Both the position numbers and the translations under genes were made by a program. Under the pieces are notes generated by a model. That model had not been told where the DNA came from. It searched no databases and saw only the letters and a list, made by a program, of their open reading frames with translations. From Siphlonurus alternatus (lineage: Eukaryota; Arthropoda; Insecta; Ephemeroptera; Siphlonuridae): a stretch of 64,000 nt of DNA. The DNA is taken from assembly GCA_949825025.1 (NCBI GenBank), contig OX463781.1, positions 46,822,317 through 46,886,316 on the forward strand, given 5' to 3'. Below are positions 25,931-41,955 of this stretch, piece after piece (the stretch's first letter is position 1; each line of letters starts with the position of its first letter).

Positions 25931-28900
25931 AAAATTATTCACAGAACCTTCTTAAAACAAAAATTTTAAAAACTGATTTTTTTCTGTATAAAATATGAAC
26001 TATATTATTAACTTTTTTTTTATGTAGTGAATGAAATGTCAGATTCTGAACAATTATTGCTCTTTCGTGCATACGAGAACAAAATTTGAAAACAATAAAG
26101 CATCCATCATTAGAAATTCCCTTAAACATTGTCTATGAAAAAAAAAAGAAGCATAAAATTACTGTAAAAGTAATCATGGGTATAAATAAAATATACACCA
26201 AAAAATAATAAAACACTTATTAACTTTAAATGGAAAAAATTTCAAGTTTAAAGATTGCTATCAACTCAAATAAAAATTTACATTAAATAAATCTTTATTT
26301 GAATCTTTTAAAAAAATATAATATATTTTCTTTATTCGATTTCACGCATAGATTTTCTATAATATACTAATGAATACTTAATTGGTTTAAATAAAAAATA
26401 ACTAAAATAAAAGTACCGAATATATATTTTAATTTTAAAAAAAAAATCAGTTAATTTGATGATTCCGGTGTGTTAAGATTTGATCTTACGATATAAAAAA
26501 AAAGTGGTGGTTGATTTTATCACATACAGGAGAAGGATTTCTTGTGACTGAAAGGGCGTTGTCTCTTTCTCAAAACGGAGGAGTCGAAGCTTGTTTTTAT
26601 ATGTTGTTGCCGCTTCTCGGTGCGGCCAAATGTTAGCCGCCTTCACGCGAGTGATATATCGTCACTTAAACCTGTAAATGAGCTTCCTATACAAGCAAGA
26701 GAAGAGAAAGAAATCACCTTTTTCTTCTATTGAGTCGTCCAAATAGACAGATGTTGAGGAGATAGCAAACCTAACCCTTTTTTAACATCACTTCCATTCA
26801 TGAAAATAATATACACATAAAATGTCAACTGATTTAGCATTAAAATATATTATATATTTAAGGTGATTTTATGATTTGCTTCATAAAATTAAGCTTGCAA
26901 GCTTTCAAAACTATAAGTTGTAAAAACTTAATCTAATAACCTTAGGCAAATTATTTATAGTTATATTTTATTGTGTAGATAATATATATATTAAATATTC
27001 TAAAATCTTATTCGTATTATATTATAGAGTTCGATACTGAAATAAAAAAATATTTAAATATATTATATGGTCGTTGTTTATTGACGCTCGATTTCAAACG
27101 GTCAGATATTTTACTATAAGGCTATTTTTACATTTTTAAATATTTATTTATATAACATTATATTATATATTTATCAAAACCTATATCAAATAAATATTGA
27201 TTAATTTTTATTCACAGCTATCATACAAATATGAAAGCAGCCTTCATCTCCCTTGCTAGTGATGTATGATCTCGTGCGACAAGCACTTTCTTAAGTTGTT
27301 GAAAGCCATGGTCCTGAGTCAACCCCGGTTCTGTCCCTGCGCGCCGCGTATATCTTCATGTAATTGTTGGTACGGGGGATGTGGCAAACGATAGCCCTCT
27401 CTTCGCCGTCTAGATGGACGATGTATGTAGGGAGTCTTGTAGGAGTACACTTAAAGAAGCAACTTGGTAAACGATTAGGTAACCCTTATACTTAACATGA
27501 TTGGGTATGGTGGAAAAGCTGAGGCCTCAAGAACCACGATGCGTATGTTGGTGAGATGGTTTATTGAGTCGTTTTGTGTCGACTTAGGCGATGGTTTGGA
27601 ATACTTTGAAAAAAGTGTGGTGGCATAATAGCTTGTTGTTATGATTCGTGGTTCAACGACTAACACGAGCCAAGAGACGTCTTGTGTGTGACATCGCTTT
27701 TTTAATAATTAATTAATTATATCATTTATTAATTTATATATTAAATTAATAAAATTTTAAAAAAAATTTAAATTAACTTTGCAATATTTTAGGGATGTTA
27801 GATTTTATAATGCAAGGCGTATATTATATAATTATATGCCTTAAAATGTACACATATTGCTATCTATTTATAATTTATAGGTAATTGGGATAGAGGAAAC
27901 ACAATTTCATTCATATATAAATGCTTAGTCAACTAGTTTAATAATAAAAATATCATTTTAATTTTTAAGTTCATTAAAAATTTATTTATTATTATTAAAA
28001 AAATGAACATTATTTGTACGTACATGAAAGCTTAATGAAAGCGTATACATCTTTAAATTTAACTTCTTCAATTTTATTTTTAATTAATGGTATACAAAAA
28101 TTCCAATAAAAAATAAAATAAAAAATTATAGTCTTTTACGATATAATAACATATTCATAAAGATGTAAATATATTAATTAATTGTATTTAACTCGTTAAG
28201 GAAAGCCCGAAGGGTTAAATTAAGTTTCATTTTTTTTGTCGTGGAGTAATGGCCAGTGATTGCGGGACACAAAACTCATTTATCAACGCGCTCATCTGCA
28301 TTTTATAAACCGGCACGGCCCTAATATCAAGGAAAGAAAAAAAAAAGAAAATCAATTTTAATCATAATAATCATAATAATACGAGATTTTGTGTATCTCA
28401 ATGTAGTAGCAAAGTGGTAGTAGGTACAAAATAACGCAAAATGAAGCACACTGTAATTATTTCATTCTTACTGACGTTAGTTGAAAATATATAAAAGTAC
28501 TCGAGTATATATTGTTTAATTATTTTAATTAATTTTTAATTGTTAAACGTTTAATACATTCCAAACGATCACCGAGTCAAGTGAAAAAACAAGTGTTTAA
28601 TATTTGGATGGGTGACCGTTTTCCATTTTTTTTTTTTTTTTTTTTTTTTTCTTTTTGTAAATTTATCATAGCTGCCTCGCTTGGGAAATCATCATCCACA
28701 TATACTTCATATATACAGCCAATCACTTTCTTTATGGTCTCTGACTCAGTAAACTCAAAACAAAATCTATTAACAATATTTAGGACGTGGCATATCGTTT
28801 TCCATATTGTTTAAAATCATAACATTTTGTCTAAATTCGGTTTTCACGGTTTCCTCATTATGAAAATGTTTTCTGAGAAATTTGAGGACATAATTTGTGA

Positions 28901-29140
28901 AGAAATATTGGTCCTTCATTCAAGGATACGGCAATATTCCTATAGCATTGGGAGAATTACAATAACAATAAAATTTATATGAAAAGGTATCATATAATGT
29001 TGATTTTTTTTTAAACTCTCTGAAGGCATGTAATTATGGTGTTGTCAATTCTGTAAAATTAAGCTATGGTACAACAATTACATGATTTACAATGTTAATC
29101 AGATACAACCACCCTCGTTTGAGCATCACGTATAGTTCCA
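25931..29140. other. Non-coding DNA with three GC-richer islands
   Basis: Islands at 26530-26700 (GGTGCGGCCAAATGTTAGCC), 27240-27440 (CTGCGCGCCGCGTATATC) and 28235-28335 (GCCAGTGATTGCGGGAC, TTTATAAACCGGCACGG) stand in AT-rich DNA. A T run of about 26 bases lies at about 28626-28651. No exon found. Confidence 0.4.
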
Positions 29141-29441
29141 ATGGAGTATCAACCTAAAAAAATATATATATTTTAGAAGTGGATAGAGGGTGCAAAGTTA
29201 TGCTACTCTGATTTTCTTAAGACATTTTCAGAGTACAGGAACTTATTTTTAAAAATTATTGAAAGTACAGAGAAAGTGACGCCACTCTTAATGAAAGAAT
29301 AGGACCTAAACCCAACTTCTGCAAAACTTTTTAGCAATACTTCCCGGGCTCTAAAAATCCCGAAAAAAAAATCAGAGTGATATAAACTTACACTTCTATC
29401 CATTTTTGCAATAATTTTTTTTTTTTAGGTCGATACTCCAT
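29141..29441. mobile_element. Inverted-repeat MITE (family T2, copy 1, complete)
   Basis: ATGGAGTATCAACCTAAAAA at the left is the inverse of TTTTTAGGTCGATACTCCAT at the right. The similarity continues in register for about 85 bases, including TGGATAGAGGGTGCAAAG against the inverse of CTTACACTTCTATCCA, then ACTCTGATTTT. The interior has GAAAGTACAGAGAAAGTGAC. The same interior and subterminal sequence recur in opposite orientation at 62487-62745. The 66-codon frame inside is incidental. Confidence 0.8.
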
Positions 29442-29494
29442 TATTACCAACCACCAGGCTCTCCACTAAGCTCTATGGTGTCATAACACAGGAT

Positions 29495-31250
29495 TTTATA
29501 AAAGGTCCAGTCCTGGCTGCGGCGGACTGTACCTGAGCCGGCTATCTTAATTGAGCGTTGGTCCGAGGCGAGCTTTAGAGCGCTTCGAGCTTAATGACAT
29601 CACGCTCATGATACAGCAGCAAATAGTAGCACCATTAACGTAAACGATTCACAAGCAACTATAATGCATCCTTTTTTATGACTCAAGAATGTGAACTATT
29701 CTAATTACTATATTAATTATATGTCTAGAACAAAAAATTAAATATACATTTAGAAATAGTTCTCATATTTAATTCATGTTATCTGATCATGGTATATAAA
29801 ATCATATACATGACCTGTATAGCTCGTATACTTAATATAAGAATGTTGGAGGATACAAAATATTTATTATGGACCATATATTATATACCAAATCTGGATA
29901 ATTTTATATTCTTAATGTTTTATTACGCTTAACTGGACTCTAAAACGTCTGAATTTTAATCAAATGGACTTGAGGTCGATCCCAGTCATCACTGAATTTT
30001 ATCCTAAATGGCCACAAGAACACACATGCAGGTGTATCTGGGAGGTGATTGATGGCGGTGACCATTCTGACTGAGGTTTTCATGGTTTCCTCAATAACAC
30101 TTGGGCAAATACTGGAATAGTTGGCCGCTGGGTGGTTTGGAAAGGACTCAAAAGACTCTACCAAAGCTAGTTTGAATCTACGAAGAGCTGAGAAGTTTAA
30201 ACCAAAATATATGCGATTACCCCTAAGTTTGAGTTCAGTGGAAAAAAGAAAGGAAAATAAAAAATATTAACATTAACACAATATAATATTTGTGAAAATG
30301 ATGGTATTAACTTATACTTTCATATGGCATAACAAAGTATTTTTTGCAAGTGAGCTGAAATGAGAGAACAATACTTATGCCACAAATAAATAAGCGTAGA
30401 GTGAAATTATGATAATAATAATCTGCTTTTCTTGTATTATAAATCCTTGCATGCTTGAATTGAATTAACTGAAATTTATTATTAGTCAATTGCTTTTAGA
30501 GCTGCTTAAATTTCAATAACATCACTAATGTCTATATAGCATATTAATAAATAATTATTCAAATTCCCTGGCAATCCACCCCTTAGATAAATGGTTATAT
30601 TGAGATGCACGGGCGCTAGTGAGGCGCCACGTAGCGCCACTTGATGACTCAAGCATGTCGCCATTAGTCAATATCGAGCAAACATGCGCCAATGATCTGG
30701 GTTAGCATGGAACACGTGACCTGAGAACACAAGTAACGTACGGCAGGTGATCATTATACAGACGTTTGTAAAAAGAAATAAAAGATGCGAGGAATAATTT
30801 AGAAAAACTGTATAAAGAAATTTAAATACATGAAATTTAAAAAAAAAATGTTTGAAAATATATAATCTAAAAATTATTACGATCTAAATCGAAACACCTT
30901 TTATTTATTTTTTTTTCTTATATTTTTTAATATTATACAATAAGAAAATAAAATAAAAATTGACGCCTATAAAGCGATCTATTGCGTGCATCAGTCACGT
31001 GACGTGATTGGACCAGTCACGGAAAAGAACCCTTATATTTTGTTTCCGTCGCTTGCAAGGTAGGCCAGGCAAGCAGCATAAAATATAAGCGCCACTCTAC
31101 CGTAGGCGCCCTCTCTGAAAGTTACGTGCTTATAGCCAATGACAGAAGTTGCAGGCGGCCGATAAAACACGCACACCGTTCGTATCATGAATACTGAATT
31201 ATACCACCGCCTTTCAGGGACAAAGCAGATTAACCAAAGAGTGCTCAATA
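29495..31250. other. Non-coding DNA with GC-richer islands and a repeat relic
   Basis: Islands at 29495-29640 (ATCTTAATTGAGCG, CTTAATGACATCACG), 30580-30760 (GAGGCGCCACGTAGCGCC, CACGTGACC) and 30960-31230 (GTCACGTGACGTGATTGG with an inverted CCAAT) are candidate regulatory DNA. At 29940-30180 the minus strand reads ETMKTSVRMVTAINHLPDTP, a frame ending at a stop, resembling a widespread repeat translation rather than a host gene; similar bases occur near 24070. Confidence 0.4.
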
Positions 31251-31309
31251 AATCATAAAAAAAAAACTTTTTTATTTTCCCCTCTATATGAGTGTCTTGC
31301 ATGACAGGT

Positions 31310-32629
31310 CAAAAGAAAGAAAATATTATAAGCTTGTCATGCGATTGGTCAACAATTTTAATAATTGTTTCCGTAACAATTTTTTTATTTAATGTATGTT
31401 CTTATTATTTATTCAAATTACCTTTTCTTATTTTATATTATGTAAATAAGTATTATGAACAATTATTGTGAAAAATTAACCTTGTTTACAAAGAAATTCT
31501 TCTTAAGTACTAACAGTAATGTTCAATATAAGTACTTATACCATATAGGAATGCAGCAACATATATGCAAATTATTAGCTATAGTTATATGGTAATATTA
31601 TTATAATATAACGTATAGTTGAGACAATGCTAAAATTAATAATTTTCATTACACTGTAGTTAGTGAGTAGTAATAGTATACTTAGGCAATACTTATAATA
31701 TTATATGTGCATATAATGTAAAACATTATATATACAAAATTTAACAATGTTTTTAATTATTGTTTATTTAAGGTGCAAATATTTGTTGAAGTAATTTAAA
31801 ACATCTGTCAGTTATAGCAACAAAAACTCGAACTATGTGCTAAACAACAAATTAATTTATTATAATGGACTCGATTCATGAACGAAGTTATCCAGGTTTC
31901 TCACTACTACGATTATATAAGTGTCATTGTCATATATGAATTAGCTAGGCTAGCGCTATTAGCGGTTAGTAAAAAACGTGGATATACTGTATAAAATTAT
32001 ACATGCAAAATTTAAAGAGCACTTTACAAATTTGCTGTTCAAAATGAGGAAACATATAATGCAGTGCGTCTATTTACCTAAAAATGTAAATACTTGATAT
32101 TATAGAAGATTTATTTAACAATTTTAAATTTGGACAATTAAAATACATACATCTCAAGAATAAATAATATAAAAAAATACAAATAATGATATATAATTAT
32201 TTTTAAATACTATTGCAATAAAATTATAAAATATTGTCAGATGCAAGCAGCTATTTTTCAAAGTGTGGACGAGTAGAATTACACACTATATATTTTTTTT
32301 TCTTTCATTTTTATGGCCATTATGTCACAATGATTAAAATGCAATATCATTAAATAAAAATATGTTGTAGGCATTAACATTCTAAATAAAAATTAATTTT
32401 AATATTACATCAATTGTAAATTATAATTTAAATTATGTAAATATGTATCAACAATATAATATATTGTTATATAAAAAATCATTTTCTAATGTATTTTAAT
32501 AAAATATTATAATAACAGGTTTGATTGATAAATTAGATATTTATAACGTTATTTAGCTTCAAAAATATTTAAATTCATGAATACTGGTTCAATTTATGAC
32601 GAGATTTTTTCATTCAAATGACCGCCCTA
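31310..32629. other. AT-rich non-coding DNA, nothing seen
   Basis: No exon, repeat family or island recognised. Confidence 0.6.
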
Positions 32630-32822
32630 TTTTCCCGCCTACAGGTAGGCAAATCAATTCAGTTTAACTATAAACTAGAACCTGCATGATGCCGGCTCTT
32701 ATCGACAGAAGAGTTGCGGTGTAAATTTGTGGGCCATATTAGATAATTGGTGGCATCCCTCATGCGGCCTAATTGAGGCGTCTTTTGATCATTAAGGAGT
32801 GGGCCTTTAATTAAATTACCTT
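32630..32822. promoter_or_regulatory. Candidate conserved regulatory element
   Basis: GC-balanced block with GATAATTGGTGG, GGCCTAATTGAGGCG, CTTTTGATCATTAAGG (TCF-like plus homeodomain-like) and GGGCCTTTAATTAAATTACC. No open frame. Confidence 0.4.
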
Positions 32823-33464
32823 TAAATGTCAATCTCTTAAGAAAAAAACTTTAATGTGTATCTTTTTGAATATATTATATCCCAATAAAATTTGATACCT
32901 ATAGTCAATTTCTTCTGATTCTTTATCATTTTTATGATTTAATTAATATTATATTACTTGATCATTTTAATTGAAATATATATTCTACTTTTTATTTTTT
33001 TGTATTAGCTTTGAGTATTTATAATATTATTTTATGTGATAATTTTTATTTTATATGGGCAAGAATAAATTATCTCTACATTTAAATGTATGATATTTTA
33101 AATGCCATGGTTAAGATTATAAATTCAATTTCATAATATAAAAAAAAAAATCTTTATAAAAATTTACTAAAATGTTTAAATTTCTATTACAGTACATGAT
33201 ATTTAATGATGTTGGAAAATATAAATTTTACATTTGTTTGTGTTTTTAAAGTAATTATATAATTTTAGAAAAGCTAATGTTAATTAGAATGAAGTATTTT
33301 ATGTATCAATTGACGTGCTCCATGCTATACAGTCTATAATGATCGAAATAAAATTTGAATTTTGATTTTTTTTTTCTAATTATATTTTCTTCAGAATTTC
33401 TTATTTTGATGGCAAAAGCATTAATAGATTATACAGCATCCTTTGCTACTAAGAACTGCTGAAA

Positions 33465-33655
33465 ATACATGGAAGGCCGAGGTATAGAGGCCCAAGGCGG
33501 ATGTTTAGTATGCGGACGGCAGAAAGCCGACATCAGGGCGAGGCTGCTAATAGAGAAATTACGGAGAGGACTATCTGAGATAAGCAGCACCTTCCCAGCC
33601 TTGTTAACTGTGACCTAAACCAAATAAACAAACAAGACAATTATTCTAATCATTG
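33465..33655. promoter_or_regulatory. Candidate conserved regulatory element
   Basis: Contains CTGAGATAAGCAGCACC (GATA), GTTAACTGTGACC, AAATAAACAAACAAGAC (forkhead-like) and TTATTCTAATCATTGG (homeodomain-like) within 80 bases. No open frame with splice sites. Confidence 0.4.
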
Positions 33656-34193
33656 GATGCTCCACCATTTGGGGGAAATCTCGTCAGAATGAACAGCTTT
33701 TCTGTATACTTTACGAGATTCTATATTATTATATAAAATAATAAATAAATTATTAAATCGATAATATAATATTATATCCATACTTGTATATATATTTTTA
33801 TATAAACTAACATCTTTATTCAAATTTATTTTACATATTATATGGCACGTATATAAATATAATGCTGATAATGGTTAGAAAGATTAAAATTTTAGGATTA
33901 CATCACCAATCATTATCTAATTTTCTTTACTTTCGTGTAAGTATTATTTTGGCATACAACACCTAAAAAAATTGGCTTTACAGAAGGAGAAAAAAATAGC
34001 TATTATATAATATGGTATAGGCATCAACAAAATTATTTTGAAAATTGGAACTATTATTCTATACGTTACAATTTACAATTCTACTACATATAACTTTACT
34101 ACACCCAAATCATAACTTCAACAATAAATAATTTAAATTGAACCTGATGCATGTCAAGACTTGAATAAAAAAATTTCATCAAACCTTTTTGAT

Positions 34194-34651
34194 ATACACT
34201 CGTCGCCTTGGAAAATTTCCAATTTAAGGTTGAGATAACAAATTAATAAAAATCCCAGTCATGAAAATTATGTTTGTTTTTTTTAAATGTTCTCCTTTAC
34301 ATACCTTATCAGTAGATAAAATATCAGGTATACAAATTCGAGCTAGTTTTCGAGTTATTAATTTTTAAAGTTGGGGCTAATTTAGCATGGAGAAATGGAA
34401 CTTCCACGCTAAATTAGCAAACTTTAAAAATTAATAAATCGAAAACCAGCTCGAATTTGGATACCTGATATTTTATCTACTGATAAGGTATGTAAAGGAG
34501 AACTTTTTAAAAAAAATTCATAATTTTCATTAATGGGACTTTTATTAACATTGAGCATGTTATCTCTACCTTAATCACCCGCATGCCCCATAAGAATAAC
34601 AAATTAACAATTAAGGTAACAAAGGCAAATTTTCCGAGGTGACGACTGTAT
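34194..34651. mobile_element. Foldback MITE (family T4) split by an inserted T1 MITE
   Basis: The outer ends ATACACTCGTCGCCTTGGAA and TTCCGAGGTGACGACTGTAT are inverse repeats. The inner TTAA-bounded palindrome at 34224-34574 (TTAAGGTTGAGATAAC to GTTATCTCTACCTTAA, 351 bases) is T1 copy 3, close in its core to 2400-2772. The T4 family also has an uninterrupted copy at 59398-59522. Confidence 0.85.
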
Positions 34652-34689
34652 ACAATAATTGACATTGGTATACAACACTAATATTGACA

Positions 34690-34915
34690 CATTACATCAC
34701 ACATCAATTATTTCCTGCAAGAAAAGCCGCCACGTCAAGAACCAGGTGCACGTGGATCTCGCCCCTCCTCCCTTCTTTATCAGCTCGTATCAAACCCCCC
34801 CCGGAGGAGGGACATGCGAGGAATATCCTCGACTGACACGTAGTCCAACAATTTATATTATGGATAGTATTAGCGTGCGATCATTTCTCCAGCAAAGGCG
34901 ACACTGAAAGAAGAA
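34690..34915. promoter_or_regulatory. GC-richer island
   Basis: Contains GCCGCCACGTCAAGAACC, GTGCACGTGGATC (E-box) and CCTTCTTTATCAGCTCG (GATA). The 82-codon frame over it has no splice support. Confidence 0.3.
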
Positions 34916-34919
34916 GATT

Positions 34920-36799
34920 TTATGCGGGTAAGACTTAGAATTTCAATTATTATTAGTTAATTATTTAAAATAACTTTGATTGATTGATTTTTTTTAAAAT
35001 ATTCAAATTATATTAATTTTTCATTGAATATAACCTTGAAATTTTAAATAATTTAGAACTTAATCATTATGTCTTTACTTATAAGGGTGTTATTTATCAA
35101 TGTTTATAGTTATATATATATTCAAAAAAAATTACCCCATTATTTTATAAATCGTTTATTTTTTTTATCTTAAGTAAATATAGCGTTAAAAAAAAAAGTA
35201 GCAAGTTTATTTATATTTGCTTAAGAGTTACTATTGAGAAAATGATTGTAACATTTGAGCAGTTAAATATTGATAATGACTTTTATAAATAAAACTGAAA
35301 GATATACGTGAAAAAATGTTAATGCATTAGTTTAAATGGAAGAATATATATATTTTTATGATGGTGAAAAATGGTAAGGTCAAAAGGTTAAAATAAGCTG
35401 TTGCACGCTAGCTTTGATACACACCTTGGAGTCATTGTGGATACAGCCATCAATATGTGTAATCAGAGAGCTATTCAAATTAGGGTGGTCCGCGGACCAG
35501 GTGGTCGATCTGCAATCGATCGAACCAAATTCAGTGACGTCAAACCATTTGTTAAACTTTTTATATCGTCAAAAGAAACATTCTTTATATTCAAATGTTA
35601 ATGTGAGTCACACATTTAGAGTAATTGATGGATAGTTGTAATCATGATTTTAATACTGCATACTAATTTTAATTTTATAAATTATTATTATAAGAAAAAA
35701 AATAATTAATTTACCTGTATTGATTCTATATAAACATAATGTACAAATATATATAACATAAATTCTGTGCTTACTAACTGAAAGTCTTTTGTTGCAAATT
35801 ATTTCATTTGTATATTAAAAATCAACCGTAAATTGTTAATATATATTTAATTGCTTACATTAATTCGCATTTCATTTTCTCACGATTATTTTTATTATTT
35901 TAAATAATCTTATTTCAAGATACGTGGTACGTCAAAGGTATTATAGATTTTTTATTGCAATTTAAATTTAATGTGCACATCCACCAATATTGCTCGATAT
36001 ATACAATCTGTTGGACCATGCAAAATGTTTTAAACTCTTACATAGTTAATAAATTTTGGATAATTCTTGACAAGTAAGTTTGAAATATTGGCATGTTTTT
36101 GCAGCAGATGATTGTTAAATTCTGAAAATCTCCTTTTAGGGGTGCAATTCACAATTTACATTTCTTCTTTGCGGGAATTCAACATTAAATTAATATTATA
36201 GCTGTAATTTTTTCTATATCTATAAATCTACATCAAATTTTATTTTCAGCTGTTTCAAAACACACACATATTATATAATTACAATTTGATAACATGATAA
36301 AACTTTTGACATCAAGATAGGGATCCTTATTATGTCAAAATTTTGAGTTATTTTAATTTTGATATTGCCAGTAAAAAAATATTTTTTTATATACATTGGA
36401 TGGATTCAAGAATTTAAGGTGCATATAGGTGGAGGTACAAATACAATTCCATAAATTGTGGACAAGCTAGGTGACAATTTTTATCATTCAAAGCAGTGTT
36501 ATATAGCTGTTTGTTTGTTTTTTGTTGTTCAAAATTATAATATCTAAGTTCTGCGTTTAGCTATTTATAAAATTATAAATATTCATTGAATAGGTCTCAG
36601 TTTTAGACAAAACCTATACACTTTTTGTGCAGGAATGACTATGTATTTCTCTAGAAAAATTAATTCCAGCACTCGATGAAATTGAGAAACCCCTATTTCA
36701 TAAATATAATTTTTTATGCTCTACTTAATACAAACAAAAATCGTGCGGATTCATTTTATACACTTGGACTTTTAGTTTGGTTGGTTGCAGAGATTAACT
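34920..36799. other. AT-rich non-coding DNA, nothing firm
   Basis: A CRE (TGACGTCA) at 35535 lies in a slightly GC-richer patch, 35400-35640. Otherwise no signal. Confidence 0.55.
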
Positions 36800-36975
36800 A
36801 TAAGTAAGGCTACGGCAGTCCATCAGGCCTCAGAAAGGGCGTGCACGTGAAATATTGCCCACACGGCGTGCGCTGACGTATGGGCCCTTTTGGCCGCGGA
36901 ATGCAACCCCCCCACTAATCATCGTCACTCGTAGCCATAAACAGCCGTGAAAATGCCGCCACAATTACGATATTA
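36800..36975. promoter_or_regulatory. Candidate conserved regulatory element
   Basis: GC-rich block with GGGCGTGCACGTGAAATATT, CACGGCGTGCGCTGACG, CACTAATCATCG and AATTACGATATTAATGG. No open frame. Confidence 0.4.
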
Positions 36976-38029
36976 ATGGTATACTTTGAGTAGAGAATTG
37001 TTAGGAGAATATTGATTACAATGATTTATTATTGTAAATAAATAAAAATTTATGAATAATGTATTCAAATATTTTTTATTTAGTAATATTAAACTGTATA
37101 AATATTTTTTTTATTATTATTATTAAATTATTTCCACATAGTATTATTGAAAGTTCAATAAATAAATACCAACATGAATTGTAAAAAAATAAACCAATTT
37201 TTTTATTCTAATTAATTATGTATTCCATTTCTGACCACTTGAAAAAAGTATCTCAAAATTATTCAACAATTTTTTAGCTTTTAAAAAGAGAAAGTATGTA
37301 AAGATGATCATTTTACAGCAGAAAAAAAAACTGAATTTATTTGATTAAGTAATAATGATAAAAAAAATACCGAAACAAGTATTTATTAATACATAAAAAA
37401 ACTTGAGACAGCTGTAAATAAATAATATTTAAAGTAGATGTTATATCTACGAATATTTCCATGTATAATTTCATTAAAGCCATAGGATCTGATGGATGAT
37501 TGATAGAGGTTACAACGAAATGCTTGGCTTGATTGTTGGAGACTTTTAGGTCGTGATGCTCGAAAACTAACGATATTTCACACCTCATTTCTTCACCCTT
37601 GTTATACAACACTTTTAATGTTCTCGTTTAAATTTTATATATCTTCATTAAATATTCTTTTTATAATTTATCATAATCTTTTTTAATATGTTATCCATTT
37701 GGAGATTATATTTTAGTATAATACAACTTAAATTTATAACAGTTGATTTTAATTCTCCCAAAATAATGGTTTCAACGACTTAAAAATTATGGATACTTAC
37801 TTTGAATAATTTATGTCATGCATGTAACATACACTAACTGAACAATATTACCCCCCTCCTCTCCTCTCCACTGTATAAAAAATTGAAATTGTTTAAAACG
37901 AAATTATTCCAAAAATTTGCCAATAATCCAATAAAAATTACGTATTATTATTTTGAAAAGTTAATAAAATTTTCATCCAGTAAAAGTTCTCTTATTACGA
38001 GTAATTTATTATTTATGACATTTAAAATT
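36976..38029. other. AT-rich non-coding DNA, nothing seen
   Basis: Only A/T runs and ATT repeats. Confidence 0.6.
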
Positions 38030-38240
38030 TTTGTAGCCGTGAAACGTGATCGATCCTCATTCATTATTGCGTATTCGGCTGGCTACAATTTTTCGTTATG
38101 TTTGACTATAATTTGTGTTCGCGTGTTCCCAGCCAGATCATAGGGTTTAGTTTGTCAAGTGAAAAGAAAATAAAAATTTGCTGGCCATTTCGTTGTAATT
38201 GAATTAAGTGTGCGAGAGTCGCCAAGATGGCGTGACAAAA
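38030..38240. promoter_or_regulatory. Island ending in a YY1/Pho-like site
   Basis: The 3' end carries GTCGCCAAGATGGCGTGAC, a near-palindrome with the CAAGATGGCG core of YY1/Pleiohomeotic sites. Upstream are CGTGATCGATCC, and TGTAGCC with an inverse GGCTACA about 60 bases apart. Confidence 0.35.
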
Positions 38241-38984
38241 AAAGTTTTTTTTTTTTTAAAGTTCTCGTGTATGGATTAATGTTTAGAATTTGTAATTTAA
38301 AAAAATACATATATACGACACTCGTTGGATAAAATTATATTTATATTTTATGTGCAATATCTAATTATATATTTTTTTCCAAAATTATGTTTGGATAAAT
38401 TATATATCTTTATTTTTTATGTAGAAGTGTAATTACATATTATAAAGAAGAGATTTCGTTATTATTAAGTAAACCAAAAATAAAAAATTCTGAGGAAATT
38501 AATATTATTTAATTCTTCTGTGCAAAAAAGAAGAAAAATTATTTGCAAACTTGGCGATCGAAACTAGCGCTTAAATGTTATTCGGATATATATTATATCG
38601 CTCTTTTCTATAAAAATAAGAGGGAAGATTGAACTTAAATGGATTTTTATTTTTATTGTTATATTTGAATACAGAATTTTGTACCAGCCAAGGTTATATA
38701 TTTAACCCTGTCGGCCGCTACAGAGCACATAATATTTTTCAAGATAATAATTTATATTTTAAAAACAAGATAAACAAAAACAAACAAAAGTTTTAACCTG
38801 TAATATAAGACAAGTACAATACAGTAGATGAGTACAAGTTCAAAAGGGGTATGTATACTCTCAATTCATGATAATATTTCATTTAAATAATTAAATTGAT
38901 TCGGGTAGGAGGATTTATTGGTATATTGGTTAGACCGAATTAATCAGTTATACTGACACGTACGATGTAAAGGAAATCGTGTAC
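38241..38984. other. AT-rich non-coding DNA, nothing seen
   Basis: No exon or repeat recognised. Confidence 0.6.
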
Positions 38985-39240
38985 GATTATGGTGAAAGGA
39001 TATGTTTTAGGTGACAACATGATTTGGTATGTCAAGAAAGGTGAAATTCTCAACGTGTTGGTTCTTGTAGGTCAACCGTGAGCAAGGTCAAAGTACGACA
39101 ATGGGGTGAAGGTGAAGATGGATTGAAATATCTGGGAAGGGTAGAAGTACAAGACAATTAATGTTATACAGGAGGGAAAAGGTGCTTATAAAGATAGGAA
39201 AGATATTCAGGCGACGCGACGGCACAACTCGTTACTGAAT
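38985..39240 (+). repeat. Dispersed repeat family R1, copy 2
   Basis: Aligns collinearly with 16950-17330 (AGGTGACAACATG, AAATTCTCAACGTGT, GAGCAAGGTCAAAGTA). It ends in GGCGACGCGACGGCACAACT. No ORF. Confidence 0.5.
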
Positions 39241-41610
<2,370 letters not shown>

Positions 41611-41955
41611 CTTGATTTGCATGATATTATTTTCCTAGTCAGCCTATCTTCAAATTATTGTAATTGAAACAAATGCTTTTCAAAATTTATTAATTCAAAT
41701 TCTACATCTTCCAATTTGCAATACCTTATTTATTATTATACCATTTATAGCAGCTGCATTGGCTGCATTGCTATAAGAAGGACTCAAATTAAAACAAAGT
41801 TCACTGCAACATAAAATCCAAGAGTTTAGATCTAAAATGATGGAAAAGTATTTTCTAAATGGAATATTTGGGTATTATTAATACAGTTGCACCTGTACAG
41901 TATTAAGAGTTGTGACCATTTTCTTCAGAAAATTACTGTTTTTAGCTTACACTGT

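Noticed and set aside
29940..30164. 74-codon minus-strand frame (ETMKTSVRMVT) as a gene
   Set aside because: Related sequence occurs near 24070 and it reads like a common repeat translation; no splice signals.
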